64,000 nucleotides of DNA from Gnetum montanum. Lineage: Eukaryota; Streptophyta; Gnetopsida; Gnetales; Gnetaceae. Below, piece after piece: positions 1-13,021 of the stretch. The first letter of the stretch is position 1, and the number at the start of each line of letters is the position of its first letter. The stretch is from NCBI GenBank assembly GCA_015680685.1, contig MNCI01005217.1:1-64000 (forward strand), in the 5' to 3' direction. Both the position numbers and the translations under genes were made by a program. The notes under the pieces were generated by a model. It saw nothing but the letters and a program-made list of their open reading frames with translations. It made no database searches and had not been told where the DNA came from.

Positions 1-189
1 TCTAAGGAAAATAAACTACAAGAGCTTTGCTACTTTGATTAGAAACTACAAAAACTGATGCCAAACCAAGAGCTCAAACATTATATTTATAGGCCAACGT
101 ATACCCCCAATGTTGGATACCCAATGTCACATCTAGACCTTGATGTTGAATACCCAACATTAGAGTAGATGAAGAAATGTGTTTCATTG
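1..189 (-). repeat. 3' LTR of element A, truncated by window edge
   Basis: Matches the right-hand LTR of the same element from about 8366 to 8554. It contains a TATA box read on the minus strand (81-93, CCTATAAATATAA) and a short U3 module with repeated TGTTG/CAACA half-sites. It ends at about 189, where the polypurine tract begins. Confidence 0.85.
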
Positions 190-2480
190 TACCCCCATGA
201 CTAAACGAAAACTCATCCTCAAGTGTAGAAGTGGAGGAATAAGTTCTTTACAAAATATTGGGTAGGCATGGGATTATTGAATAACATACAAACTAACTCA
301 AATGGAACAATAGAATTTGAGTGCCCAAGTGTACAGAGGTACAACTTTTAACAAAATTAGGTGTTCATGATAGGAGAAGGTAACACCCTAGATAACACTA
401 ATCTCAAACACCTCTTGGCAACTGAAGAGTGAGGGAGAAGATCCAATGATTATGAATAGTCCTTGTCATGTGGTACTATTGCATCATCCTTAGTGAAGAT
501 AGTCATGTTTCTAGTCCATGCTTCCCAATGCAATCCCAATAGATTCATGAATTAGTATGCAATATGTAACATAGAGTTGGTAAATGCCTTGTCTCGTTAG
601 TGGTTACACTCAACTAGGTTGTTATTATTGTAGATTGGTTCCTTTAGTAGTGTTAGTGGGAAAGTTGACAAATAGGGTAAAATAGATAAGAAGTCCATTA
701 AATTTAAAAAAAGTTCAACACAAGGAAATATTTGAAGAGGATGTAAGAATTCACAACAATAAAAAGGAAGGCTTACTAAAAACTATTGTAAAGATGTGCA
801 TAATTGGATGTCATTGATAGAGTAAAAAAAAGGATTTGATTGTAAGAGTGTCTAAGGGTAAAAAAATTAACTAATCTAACTAAAAGATATGTCAGTGGGT
901 GCTTCCTAGAGTAGGAATAGGCCTTTTATGCCCTTCCATAACTTCAAAAAAAAGAGTCTATGGGCTTCATTGATGATTAATGATTACAGAAGGTTAAGTA
1001 CAAAACTCGGAAGAAACTAACTAAGAATTCCAACACATCAAACCAAGACATCAAATAACAACATGAAATCAGTAGTGAGGTGAGACATGAAAAGCATATA
1101 TGGATGAGAGAGAGTAGAATGGAGTCCTTAATTAAGGTCACATGAAGTCCCTTGTGAATGTTATGGTTAAATGACTTAATAGGATCCATCATTAGTCTAG
1201 ACCAAAAACCAATCATGTTCAGTGACTTCACATCATCATTCTAAGACTAGTCCATTCCCTTGAGACACAAGAATGCTCCCATAGAACAACCACTGTTCCT
1301 TATTAGAGAAGAAAAGAGAAGTAGGAAGTGAGGAAGGGCCATAGTTAGAGGGGACCTTCATGCATGGGTAACATGTCCTTTTAGTTCCATAACTAGTGCT
1401 TGTACCCCTTTAATTATGTCTAAGGGATGTGCTTTGAATTCCCATCATTTTTTTTATTCTTTTATGTTTTTTTTAAAAATGGAAACCGCACCATGCAAAG
1501 ACACATGCGTTTATTTTTTCTAAAGGGTGTGCTTTGAATTTTCATCATTGTTTATTATTTTTTTTATGATGAAAACCATACCATGCAAAGATTTAATCAA
1601 CTCCCTTTTATTGATCAACATGGAATAGTAAGAAATCCATGAAAACAAACATGCATCCAAGTAAATAGAAAGGCACAAAGAATATTGAATACCCTTGAAG
1701 TCACATCCTATTCAAACATTTGAATCTTCTCCAATTCCAAAAACTACAAGTCACAAGTTCTTTAAAGTTTTATTAATGAAAAAGGGACTACACATTTGTA
1801 GAATAAGGAAAACCATAGCATTTGTGGATGGGTAGATGTTGTGGACTCACTATCTATTGCATGAAAAAGAACCATGTCCTAATCATCCATAATGAAATTC
1901 AAAGCTAGAAACTAGACACCAACAATCAAATAATGAAAATAGTACATACCATCATTAATCAATGCATTACCATTGTACCTGGCAGTTATTAACAAAATGT
2001 TAGAAAATCACATCAAAATAAAATAAAATATAAAAGAAAGTGTAAAATTTTCAAGAAATAGCAAATGTACTAATGATGGTGTAAAAAAAATTAGAAAATA
2101 TTAATAACATGAAAATAAGAAGATGTAAAATAAAGAATGTATATAACAAAAAGTTGTAAAATAAAAATATGAAAAACTAAAGGGCTGCTTATATGTTTAG
2201 CATGGGTGGCCATCTCCTCCACAACTAAGTTGAAAGAAGGAGATTTAAAATATGGAGCATGGTTGTTCATCCAATGAGGCATTTGTTGTATTAGCTAGCT
2301 TATGTTCATGGAAAGTTTTGATTTATTGGATGTTGACCAAATGTTTCTTCTCTAGGCTCTCAGGTTTGTAGATCATCATAACCCCAAAAGAAAAAGTTTT
2401 ATAAATGATGTAAGGTCCTTCCTACAACATTTGGAACTTAGTTCATTGACGTACATGTGTGGGATTCTAGTAGAGAACCT
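190..2480 (-). other. Polypurine tract and 3' non-coding region of element A
   Basis: On the minus strand a CATGGGGGTA tract (190-199) abuts the 3' LTR; C and D have the same tract in the same place. The following 2.3 kb has no convincing ORF and is homologous to 29557-31440 (C), 53461-55440 (D) and partly 43300-44333 (G, inverted). Shared landmarks are the block around 1280-1600 with poly-T runs and the segment near 2200. No membrane-protein (env-like) ORF is visible. Confidence 0.75.
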
Positions 2481-3440
2481 TATCTCCTAGTCGAAATTTA
2501 ACCTTTTTTGATTTTAACATCATGACACTTTTTATTGTAGGCCTTGTGCAACTCACTAGATGATAGGGCCACCTATCAATTTTCGTCTAGCAAGTTGAGA
2601 TTCATTAGTCTTTCTTTTTCTATTAGACTCAAGTCAAGGTCAAGGTCGCAAGCTATTAAAAATGTATGGAGCTCAAATTAAATAGGAAGTATTGGTAATT
2701 TCTCATACACAAGCTCACATGGAGAATATCCTATAGGAAGTTTCCATATTGAGTGGTGGGTTCAAAGGGCATCATTGAGCTTTATGCTCCTGTCTTTTCT
2801 ATATTTACTAATAGTTCTTGTTAAAATCCTTGTGATTTCCCTATTGGTAACCTTAGCTTGACCATTAGCCTAGGGTTGGTATAGTGTTGTGAGTTTATGT
2901 TCAACCCCCAAGTGTTGCATAAGCTCCCAAAAAGTAGTGCGTGTAAAGTGAGTTCCATTATTAGAAATTAATGCATGTGGCACACAAAACCTATTTACAA
3001 CATTTTTTTGTACAAGCCTTGCAATAGTAGAAGATGTACATTTGATGATGGTTACTACTTCTACGCATTTCATATAATAGTCAACAACGACTATGATGTA
3101 CGCCTTTCCATTTCACATGGGTATGATGGAACCCATGAAGTTAATGCCCCAAATGTCGAAGGGTTTCAATGGTTAAATCCATTGTTGAGGTTCCTCCATT
3201 CCAACAATCATTCCATCATCTCACTAGCATCATTCACAAGAGTGGACATAATGATGAGCATCCCTAAAGAGTGTTGGCTAATAGTACCCTACCATCAGGA
3301 TTTTAATGGCCATGCATCTTCTAACATAGTGTTCTCCACAAGGACCTTCATGAGTGTCTTGGAGAATGTGTAGTTGATTAGCAGCAAGGACACACCAATG
3401 AACCAAGCCATCAATGGACATCTTGTAGAGATGTTCATTA
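2480..3440 (-). pseudogene. Integrase remnant of element A
   Basis: Retroviral-type DDE integrase core and C-terminal part, which in a live element inserts the cDNA into chromosomes. The core reads as ALISNNGTHF, then LMQHLGVEHKLTT, in the same register as the integrase of D at about 56.1 kb. The second catalytic Asp is changed (SDNG to SNNG) and the catalytic Glu position reads Lys (AKVTNRE where D has AEVTNRE). Stops and frameshifts are scattered through the rest. The zinc-binding N terminus lies towards 3440 and is poorly preserved. It lies directly downstream of the RNase H remnant and upstream of the 3' non-coding region. Non-functional; family assignment is firm. Confidence 0.85.
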
Positions 3441-3579
3441 ATCACTATGAAGTGTTTTACCTAGTGAAGAAATTGTTGTTTCTTTTGGTTATCCAATCCT
3501 TGTGGCATCTTCTGAGTGAGAAGATAGGTGAGAATGTCATCATACCAATTAGGCTTATTAGGAAATTATTTAGTTATAG

Positions 3580-5160
3580 CCTCAGTAAAGAGAAGTTCAT
3601 CAAGAAACATATCAAATAGTGGACTTTCTTCTTCTTTTTTGTCCCATTGCAACCCAAACAAGTGATCAACGACCACATTCTCAATGCCCTTTCGGTCTAC
3701 CATCATAAGATCAAATTCCTACAAGATCACCAACCACCATATGACACAGGGGCTCATCATTGGCTTGTTTATTAGGAAGCGGATGGCACTGTGATCTATG
3801 TGCACAAACACCTTATGTCCAAGCACACAATGCCTAAATTTTTCTAGACCAAACACCAGTACCATTGACTCTTTCTTTGTAATGGTGTATTTTAGTTATG
3901 CACACACAATGCTTTGACTAGTGTAGCATATGTAGTATGGACGTTTCGTATCATCTAACTATGTAAGCACAACTCCCAAGGCATAATTTGATGCATCTAT
4001 CATGATATGAAATGGTCTAGACTAGTACAATGCTTGTAGGATTGGAGTTTCTACAAGTTTTTTTTTAGCCATTGGAATGCTTTTTCACATTTCATGGTCC
4101 AGACAATGGGAGCATCTTTCTTTGTTAGCTCCACCAATGGGTTTACAATCTTAAAGAAATTCTCTATAAATCACTAATAGTAGCTAGTATGTCCAAGGAA
4201 TGATTGAACATCTTTGACAATTTTTGGTTGGCAAGTTATTCCTTGGATGATCCTTACTTTCTCAAGGTCTCCCTCAATTCTTTCTTGTGATATTCTATGC
4301 TCTAATACAATGCACTCCTAAACCATTAGATGACTTTTTTTCCAATTAAGCCACAAGTTGGTTTTAACACATCATCTTAGCACTTGCTCAAGGTGGTCGA
4401 GGGCTTGCTCAAATGTAGCTCAATAAGTGGAGAATTCATTCATGAAGACTTCCATACAACTATTGATCTATTGTTGAAAAAGGCTCAAAACCAAGCGTTG
4501 GAATGTAGCAAGAGCATTGCATAGACCAATTGGCATCTTGCAATATGCAAAAGTCCCCTAGGGAATTTTGAATGTTGTCTTGGCTTGGTCCTCTAGTGCA
4601 ATTTGAATTTGGTTATAGCCACTATAACCATCTAGAAAACTATAGTAGAAATGCCTAAATATTATGTTTATCACCTGATCAACAAATGAAAATGGAAAAT
4701 TATTCTAGAATGTTGCCATATTTAGTAGTCAAAAATCAATGTAGACCTACCACTTGCAACCTTTTTTGGCATAATTATGAGTGGACTAACCCACTCACTA
4801 TCTACAATGGGATAAATTAACCTTACCTTGAAAAGTTGCTCAATTTCCTTCTTGACGATCTAGTTCAGTTTTAGATTTAATAATCTCTGTGGCTATCATT
4901 TTGGCTTCATGGCTAGATCATTGTAGATGTGATGCTGGCATATCCTAGGATCAATCCCTGTGAGTTTAGGATATGACCAAGCAAAAGCTACTAACCATTT
5001 TTTAACTACCTTCAACAACATCTTTTTCTACTTTGGAGCAAGATTTGCATTGATTATGACTGACTTTCCATTTTTCAAAAACACATAGTCCATTCCATTT
5101 GGTAGCATTTCTAGTTCAAGGGGCTCTTACTTGAAACTTTTAGGAATTTCCAACTCTCCC
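3580..5160 (-). pseudogene. Reverse transcriptase and RNase H remnant of element A
   Basis: Gypsy-type RT followed by RNase H. The segment FLDGYSGYNQIQIAL is encoded near 4580-4640 and an FAWSYPKL-type N-terminal motif lies near 4960. The catalytic box that is FMDDF in element D reads FMNEF here (4435-4443), so both metal-binding Asp residues are altered. The RNase H part (about 3600-3900) is broken by stops. Order and spacing match D exactly. The protein would have copied the element's RNA and removed the RNA strand; this copy cannot. Confidence 0.85.
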
Positions 5161-5402
5161 CAGTAGGTATCACCATTTGTATCATTAGAGAGTTGGTGAT
5201 GAACTAGCTCTAGTTTATCCATGCCTATAATCTATGTGCATGTTAGGCCCTCAATTGATTCCATGCAAAGTGTGCTACTCTTAGAATCAATGGTCAACCA
5301 CTGGGTGCCCTCCTATTTTGTGGCTACTGCATACAGACACCTTTGAATTTCTACTTCTAGTGCATACTACTTGCATGCAGAGATAGATGCTTGCTTCATG
5401 GC

Positions 5403-5880
5403 CCAAAGTTTCTACACACAATTGCACCCTATATTGTTGTATGTGATGCATGGAACTCTCTTCTTCTCAATCTTTCTAAATGAATTTTCTTTGGATATTT
5501 CCAAGGAAAGATCTCTAATACCCATTCTTGCATCAATGGTACTAAGCCATGCCCTTCCCATGATAATTAGAATATCCCGTTTGCAATTCTCCACTTTGAT
5601 TACTAGGAAGTCAGTAGGATAAGACCACCCATAGACAATTCTAACAATGTTTTCTACCAATCCCAAGGGAACAATGATGGACTAGTCTGCCAATTCTAAT
5701 CTTATGTTGCTCTTCTTGAGAGGAGGTAGGTTCCATGCAATATACATCTCTTGAGAGATAAAATTGACACTAGAACCTAAGTCGAGAAGAGCCTTGCATG
5801 GTTCATTCCTAGCAATCTGCAAATAAATGAGAGGACTTCCAAGATCAGCTAATTTCCTAGGAAGGTTTCAAGCATGGATC
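5403..5880 (-). pseudogene. Retropepsin-like protease remnant of element A
   Basis: Aspartic protease domain that would cleave the Gag-Pol polyprotein. The active-site region reads LLDLGSSVNFISQEMY; the D-[ST]-G triad is DLG here (Asp codon at 5781-5783) where C and D have DSG. The C-terminal half contains IIMGRAWLSTIDA, the second conserved protease segment, at about 5530-5570. A stop interrupts the frame between the two halves. Flanks are gag (right) and RT (left). Confidence 0.85.
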
Positions 5881-7560
5881 TAATTAGATACAGTGTGAGT
5901 GAGCATTACAGTATGGATCTTAGGAAACTTTTGATTTGAAGGGGACTTAAAGATATTTGAGATAGAGGAAGATAATGGAATAGGTTTGTCAACTGTAAGT
6001 GTATTTGAGGGCTTAGGTGGACTACATTGTTAGAAAAAAGGTTTTTTCTTTTATTTATTTTTCAATCGACTTGGTTGATTAACTAGTTGTAGGTTAAAAA
6101 TCTTAGTAACGTTGTGTTGTTGCAATTGAGTTGGTAGTTCATCTTGCATAGATGAAGCAGGTGGTAGCTATGCAGCTGGAGGAGGAAGATGTGTAGGAAT
6201 AGGAGGAGGATAAGGGTAAGAGGTGGTATCCCTCCTTGCATGTGGAGATTGCATTTAGTTATTATCAGGAGGGTAGTAGTGAGGTTAGAAAGTAGAAACG
6301 TGACTAGAGGAGTCACATGGAGACATGGGTTGTTGAACATAATACCCATATGGATCAAGTTGTTTATAAGGATATTTCTACCTTAGTGGTGCCAGCACCC
6401 ATGATTATGCTTGCTACCATTTTTGATACTACTCATATGGTTGTAGTGGAATTTCACTGGGATAATATTGCAATTGCGAACAACTTAAGTTTTTGCCACT
6501 CATTCCCTATGTTCTGCAAGGCACCTGCATCTTAAAAATCTTGGAGATGGTTTTGCAGATCAAATTTACACCTCCCTTCAAAACATGGAATATTGTTCAT
6601 TTCTATCCTTTTGATCTGACTATCCTTCAACTGCCTTATTGGAATCTTGTACTACCTCTATAATGTTTAGCATACTCTAAGTAGTAAGCAAAGGGTCATT
6701 GAAGCCTTGATCATGGTGCCTACGATGCCCTCTACTACCTCTTCATTCATGGCAATGTGCCTCTCTTGAATGTCCATGCCCTTGTTCTTACCTTTCCTGA
6801 TGGTCATTTCGATCATTTCAATCATTTTGGTCCTATCAGTCATTTTGATCACCTTCATCACAGTCTCATCTCTTGTAGTTGTGATCAAAGCCAAAAGAAG
6901 AAGATGATGATGATGATGAAGGTAAAGATGAAGGAGGACTAGCACCATCATGGTGCGTACTACCACCTCTATAGTAGATGTGACCATGATCACAATCTTG
7001 TTTCTTGTCTACATCCTTGCCTTGACTTGCATCTTTGGATCCTTCTTTGTCATTGGATCCATTCTTACCACAACTAGGACTGTGAATTGTGGACTGCACG
7101 TTCTGGTTTTGACCTCCATCACCAAAGAAAAAGATATGAATTTCAATGAATGAAAAACCCCCAAAGAAGGGTTCCCCACCATTATTTTGGTCCAATAGGA
7201 ATGGGGAGTTATTAAATTCTTTTCCCTTCATGAGTTTATGACGTTGCTTTAACTAGTGATCTTGGAGACATTGTGCTTTAGTGGCATGATAATCCCTAGC
7301 ATCACTATCTTGCAAAACATACTTAGCATGATGTTCCTAAAGATCCAAATGAATAAGTACTTGGTAAAGCATTTTAGAAATAGATTGATCAAGTGGCAAC
7401 ATAATGTTATCCTCCATATCACACCACTATAGCTATTCATCTTGATATAGGATGAAGGTGAAATTGGGTATATACTCATTAGGATGACCATAGACCATTC
7501 AATATTATTGAGGCATTAGCTGATGAACTCCATCAGACTTGGATAGAGAAGTACTCCTAT
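5881..7560 (-). pseudogene. Gag remnant of element A with internal deletion
   Basis: The N-terminal third (about 7231-6866) is rich in Gly, Asn, Ser, Asp and His, like the corresponding part of C. A retrotransposon gag domain starts near 6590 with NNIPCFEG and continues to WQKLKLF near 6480, where the frame jumps to a Gln/Pro/Tyr-rich region that lies after the zinc knuckle in D. The C-terminal half of the gag domain and the zinc knuckle are therefore absent. Gag forms the virus-like particle in this family; this copy cannot make a full one. Confidence 0.8.
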
Positions 7561-7710
7561 GAGAAGAAGACATTTCAATTACATGATAAAAATAGAGTGT
7601 GCTTTAAAAGTTTGTTGTAGTAATATTAAAATGTGATGTGACTCTAAGGTTTGTTCCAATAATTTAAATCATTTTCACTAAATCCTAGATAGTGCATGAA
7701 ATAACCAAAA

Positions 7711-7730
7711 GATCCCCAACAATGGTGTCA
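7711..7730 (-). other. Primer binding site, tRNA-Asp type (element A)
   Basis: The minus strand reads TGACACCATTGTTGGGGATC one base inside the 5' LTR. The plant tRNA-Asp primer site is TGGCGCCGTTGCCGGGGATC; all five differences are transitions. Primer identity is established knowledge for Athila/Tat-type elements; the match is read directly. Confidence 0.8.
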
Positions 7731-7731
7731 A

Positions 7732-8554
7732 TGATGAGCAACAAGGTACTCCTATGCCCAACCATATGAATCACTAAGGTGTTTATGCATGATCTAGTTG
7801 AATTCCATGGACATATAGTTCTCTAGTGCACTAGTTCCTCTAGGAAGTGAAATGGGCATTGAGAACATTTTTTTTCTTCCAAACTACACTTACAAAGATC
7901 AAGGGTATGGTTTAAGTGTAATTAAGATGCAGGATTTTTTTTATCTTTTGTGTTTTATAAATTTGATCGCCTACAAAAAGAATGAAAGGTAAAGTAATTG
8001 AAGATCTAATCCATCTACTCCCTAGCTAGCCTAACATAAGTAACCACCCCACTTTCTTGGACACATCCAGAACACATATAGTGCTGCTAGGCTACCAAAC
8101 GTTAAGCGTTGATGGGTTACCAAGTACTACATGTATGTTGAAAGTGGTCATGCTTGTGTTCATTAACTGTTAGAAAGTAATTGCTTAAATCAAATGCAGT
8201 AAAGTGAATTAAAAGAAACATTAATCTATTCATAGTGCTACAAGGATTTTCAAAAGGGTTTGTTTTTATTCTTGTCACACTACTATGCTCAAGTACATTA
8301 GTGTTCGAACAAAGAACTGTACACACTTAGTTTCCTTTTGTGGAAACTTAGAAAATATTCTAACTCTAGGGAAAATAAAATACAAGAGCTTCTCTAATTT
8401 AACTAGAAACTAAAAAAATTGATACCAAACCAGAAGCCCAGATGCTATATCTATAGGCCAGCATATACCCTTCAACATTGGATACTTGACGTCGCATCTA
8501 GACCCCAACATTGGATATGCAACATCGGAGTAGACAAAGAAATGTGTTTCTTCA
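7732..8554 (-). repeat. 5' LTR of element A
   Basis: 823 bp, starting TGATGAG and ending TTCA on the plus strand. It shares its body with the LTRs of C, D and H2 (poor in the variable U3, best in the middle). The TATA box at 8445-8457 is decayed relative to the left LTR. Confidence 0.85.
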
Positions 8555-10243
8555 AGGATGGTTCTATTTTTGAGCAAACTGTATAGAATTTAATGTTAAC
8601 ACTTGATATTAATTAGGGTTATGCCAAGAGATAACTTTCTATGCCCATCAATAAGATTTTAAACTAGTTTCTTGAAAGGATTGATCCAAGTTCCATAGGA
8701 TGACAACCTAAGTGGTACCCTCAAGTTTTAATAGTATTTTTGTTGTAGAAAATTACTGAAGTGATAGGCTTTGGAAAATTCATATGCATATAATTGTAAA
8801 TCAATTCTAGTGATGATAGGTGATAAACAAACAACATTGTTAATTGAGGTTACTTCAGTTGGAATGGACAATAAGCCCTCATTGCTCTTGGTACTTTGTT
8901 GCTTATGGTGGTACATCTAGTGGTAAGCTTGCACTCTTCACTTTGTGTTTTTATTTATATTTTTTTTATTTTTTACCATTGCAATTCATTGATTAGAGTG
9001 ACATTAGGTAATAAGCTACCATTGTCTTGTTGCTATCATGGAAGATTACTACAATGGTTTCCACTGAGTTGTTTAGATTAAATATGGCTAGATCTTCTAT
9101 GATCCATTTCACCATGTTAAATTTTATTTTTTTATCACACAATACTAGTGGTATTATTATAATCATATAAAGTTAAATTCAATAAAAAATCTACATACAA
9201 TGATGAATAGCTTCATGGTAAGATTGTAGATGTACAAAATTTAGGTTAAGGATTTTATTCTTTTTAATGAGCCTTCACATAAAATTTCTTTCTTTTTAAC
9301 AAAGACTACATTATCCTTGTAAATATTCTAAATGTTAGTTTTCTCAAAATGAAAACTAATTTTGCAAATCTATTTTTTCCAAAATCTAACTAAAATGCTT
9401 CAATTTGGTTCTATTTATTTCAATTTGCAACTAAGGCCACTTTTTAAACCCTTGTTGTTGTAGAGGATTGGAAAATTCTACAAATTTTTTCTATTTGTAA
9501 TTTCAATAATGCAAACCAAGTATTTCTAGTAGCTTGAGTAGTTGTAATTTGACTAATTTTAATTATGTGGAAATATTAAGTTAGAGAATATTTGACTAAA
9601 AATAATGTGCTTCTTGGGTTAGAGATTTGATCTCGAATAAACCACTCTAGTTGTAATGATGGTGACTACCTAGCTTCTTTGCTTATTACTAGGTGGTGCA
9701 CCAATTGATGTAAGAATTAATATAGACATGCAACATAATCACCAATAGAACATATCCAATTAATGAAAAACTATACTTTGATTGGTTTGAAGTCTTAAGA
9801 CTAATATTACTTTAAGTTTGAGAACATGAATATATAATTATCATAGTTATATATTTAATATATATATATATATAATTTAGCCAAGAAAATATTTTTATTA
9901 TTATAAGGAAAGATCTATGTTTGTGTATATCATGGATAAAATAAGGAATTGAGATTTGTATAGTTTGTTTTTTCTAGGCATGGATGCATGTTATAAAATT
10001 GACAAGAATGGTGTTATATAAAGATATTCTTTAAATATTTGAGTATGTTGTGGATTCTATGAAAAAGCATAGATTTCACTTAGTTAGAATGCTATTTAGA
10101 TAAAACTGTTAGTTAGCATTACCAATAGGCTTTCATGGAGCCTTATGAATGAAAATAATATTTAGGATTTTCTCTTAGAGCATTATAGATGGAAATTATT
10201 TAGCACTAATATGCTTTCTTAAAGCGTTATGAACAAAATATTT
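8555..10243. repeat. Dispersed repeat block, copy 1
   Basis: About 1.7 kb aligned almost without break to 39272-41003 in the same orientation. No domain is recognised. A short ORF at 8896-9081 is conserved in the other copy (39612-39794) with a similar Phe/Ile/Tyr-rich hydrophobic stretch and the shared segment NSLIRVTLGNKLPL. An AT dinucleotide run lies at about 9857-9876. The block begins exactly where element A ends and stops where the pol fragment begins. It could be part of an unrecognised transposable element or a duplicated gene fragment. Confidence 0.8.
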
Positions 10244-12913
10244 TAGTAGGAAAAATGTGTATAAGGTTTCTGTGGCATTGACACACGTCACATGTCCTAA
10301 CCTTGGCAACATAATCACATTCTATGCAAGGCTAGTAGTAGCCTAAGCATATGATTTTTGCTGCCATAGCTCTAGGAGCTATGTGCCCCTTGCACACCGC
10401 CCCCCCAACACACACATCCCCCTCTCCCCTCCCTCCCCCCGCACCCCCCCGCGCAGTCCCTCATGGGCTTCATCAACAATCTTTTGTGCTTCATCCCTGC
10501 TAACACAAGCTAGCAGTATCCCATCATAAGAGTGTTTGCATAGAGTGTTATCTCCTATGCGGAAATATTGTTGAGCTCATTTTCATATTACATCCTTTTG
10601 AGTAGATGTCAAGCCATGTGGGGGTTCGCCATGTTGGAGGTATGATTTAATGTTGTCATACCACTCTTGGGTGTGAGCCATGCCTATGGACGTAATGTGT
10701 GGAGTGTGAGTGATAGGATTGGTGCATGTCACTATTGAGGCGGGCAAAGTAGCTAACATGTGCAATGGCTAGCGCATCAACTACAATGTTTTCATTACAT
10801 GGCACATGTTGGATGTCCAAAGTTGAAAACTACTTTAGTAGACTCTTGGCTAAATCACAATAAGGTTGCAAATGTGGAGCTTTGAAAGTGTAAACTTTAG
10901 TAATCTGGTTGATAACTAGTTGCAAGTTGCCCAGGATTGCTAAGTGTTGGATCCTCAAATCTTGAGCTTCTAGAAGGCCCCTAAGGAGTCCTTTGTACTT
11001 GGCTACATTGTTTGTATAAAGGAATGTAAAATGATATACGAAGGGTCAAATTTCCCTAGACGGAAATGTAAGGACAGCGGCGGCGCTACCACCTTGTCTA
11101 GTTAAAGCCTCGTCGAAATGTAGGCTGGCCTCAAAATCTGATGGTACAAGACTTATGCTATTAACATGCTCATCTAGGAACTCAAGTTCTATTATTGCTT
11201 GGTCATCAATAGGTGAAGTTGTAAGCTGTGTGGCTATTACTTGACCCTTTGTGGAGGATTGTGCCACATAATGTAGGTCGAACTCTGTAATTACGGCTTT
11301 CCATCAGGCTATTCTACTGCTCTCATATAAGTTGGTTGTAATAGCCTGAAGTATGTTGCTTTTGCATATAATGTTAACTTTACTACAAAAAATGTAATCC
11401 CTCCACTTTTTGAGTGCAAACACTAGGGCAAGATAATTCTTTTCTACCTCGTTGTACTTTGGTTCGTGAGATATCAATGCATGACTTAAGTAGTAGACTG
11501 GGATTTCAGACCTGTCATCTCTCTTTTGACATAGCAGTGTAGCAATAGATGAGTCTAAGGTGGCAAGATAGATGTAGAAAGGCCTCTCCCTCTATGGAGG
11601 GTAAACAATGGGAAGGTGTAAAAGCTCTTCCTTTAGGTTATCAAAGGTCTTCTAACATTGATTTTTCCAGTCGAAGTTGACTCCCTTCTTAAGAAGATGT
11701 TGCATTGGGTGTAATTTTTCTATCAACCTTGCAATAAACCTTCTTATAAACTGTACCTTGCCCTATAACCCACATAACTCCTTAAGGTCTGTAGGCGGTG
11801 CTAAGTTGACGATAGCCTTAACTTTATCGGGGTCTACACATATCCTTGTTTCCGACACTACAAAGCCTAACATGCATCTAGTTTTTACTCTAAAAATACA
11901 TTTTCTGGGGTTGAGGCAAAGGTCATGCCTATAACAATGTTGAAGGACTATGTTTAGATCATTGGGATGATTAGTAGCTTCCTTAGACTTAATCGCTATG
12001 TCGTCTATGTAATCATTCAACCATTCCAAGAGGTAATCGCTAAGGATGTATGTCATCGCTTGTTAATATGTTACTCCTATGTTTTTCAACCCAAAGGGCA
12101 TCATTGTATAATAAAAAGTCCCCCAAGGGATCATAAGGTGAGTTGCCAATTAATGCTCTGGGTTTATATGAATCTAGTTATAGCCTGAAAAACCATCCAT
12201 GAAGGATAGTAACGCATGACCAACCATAGTATCGATAAGTTGATCGATACTAGGCAACAGAAAGTCATCCTTAATTGCTACCCTATTTAAATCTCAGAAG
12301 TCTATACAAATTTGTATACTTCTAGTCTTCTTGGGTATGACTACAATATTTAAGAGCCAATCTAAGTAATCGACTATCCGAATGAAACTAGCTTGATAAA
12401 CTTTGGTAATTTCATCACGCACTGCTAAGGCAATGTTTGGTTTAATTTTGCGAGCTTCACCTATTGATGACCAAGCAATAATAGCTATGACCATGTTTGC
12501 TTAAGTACTTTGACACATGGATCTAGGATAATATTGTGTTGTATGAGTTGCGGGTCCAGGCCCAGCATGTCTTCATATGACCATGCAAACACTTTCACAT
12601 TGTTATTAAGGACTTTTGAGATGTTTTGTTGCACTTGTGGCTCTATTAGGGAGCTAACTTTCAGCATTTTCACCTCACCTCTAGACATAGTTACAAGGAT
12701 TTCAATAAGGAGGTCCTCAGTTACATCCCCAGCTTCTAAGTCTAGGTCCTAGACTAGGTGTTCGGGCCAATCTAGGGGTGTTTGTAAGAATGCAATGTAG
12801 GTGTCACAATAGGATGGTTCAAAGTCTACCATCTCTATATTTAAGTGTCTTGTAAATTTTCCGTAGGGACCTGTCAAGGTCAAAGGTGAATGAAGATCAC
12901 CATGCATAGCCAT
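10244..12913 (-). pseudogene. Tat-like gypsy pol remnant: RT, RNase H, integrase N terminus
   Basis: Reading leftward from an ATG at 12913 (MAMHGDLHSPLTLTGPYGKF) the frame runs into FAWSYEDMLGLDP (RT N terminus, about 12590), a VVIPKKTRSIQICIDF segment (12300-12350), YIDDIAIKS (RT catalytic box, 12000-12020), then SLHFDEALTRQGGSAAAVL (11080-11130), which resembles the extra RNase H of Tat elements. It ends in an integrase zinc-binding domain (HEGLRG ... GYY ... CDVCQ, 10260-10460). Reading-frame changes and stops occur throughout. It has no protease and no integrase core: the end at 10244 is an abrupt junction with the dispersed repeat. A C-rich insertion splits the zinc-binding domain. Confidence 0.85.
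10394..10455. repeat. C-rich (minus-strand G-run) insertion inside integrase remnant
   Basis: Runs of C7, C5, C4, C6 and C7 with short CA and CT interruptions, in otherwise AT-rich DNA. It lies between the HEGL and GHIAPRAM parts of the integrase zinc-binding domain, where relatives have only a few residues. The minus strand carries at least five runs of four or more G. Confidence 0.8.
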
Positions 12914-13021
12914 TTTTCAATTGAACCTAACACAATAAGCAAACAAACCAAATCAAGTGATACCTATTTGAGACAACATGTAATGAATATATGCAAAGCA
13001 ATGATGCAACATAAAAAAAAT

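Larger units (their letters stand above)
1..8554 (-). mobile_element. Ty3/gypsy LTR retrotransposon A (partial, decayed)
   Basis: Reading leftward the order is 5' LTR, tRNA-Asp-like PBS, gag, PR, RT, RNase H, INT, a long 3' non-coding region, a polypurine tract and a partial 3' LTR cut by the window start. This gag-PR-RT-RH-INT order is the Ty3/gypsy order; the Asp primer site and long 3' region resemble the Athila/Tat group, which is inference. All coding segments carry many stops and frameshifts. About 1.1 kb is missing inside gag compared with element D. The right flank (aggat, 8555-8559) matches a second, unoccupied copy of the target block at 39272, so the right boundary is well fixed; the left target site is outside the window. 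Confidence 0.9.

Noticed and set aside
190-2480. Possible env-like gene between INT and 3' LTR, as in some Athila elements
   Set aside because: No long frame, signal peptide or transmembrane pattern in A, C or D.
6667-6993. Met/Thr/Lys-rich frames on both strands inside element A
   Set aside because: Shadow frames of the low-complexity His/Ser/Asp-rich gag N terminus.
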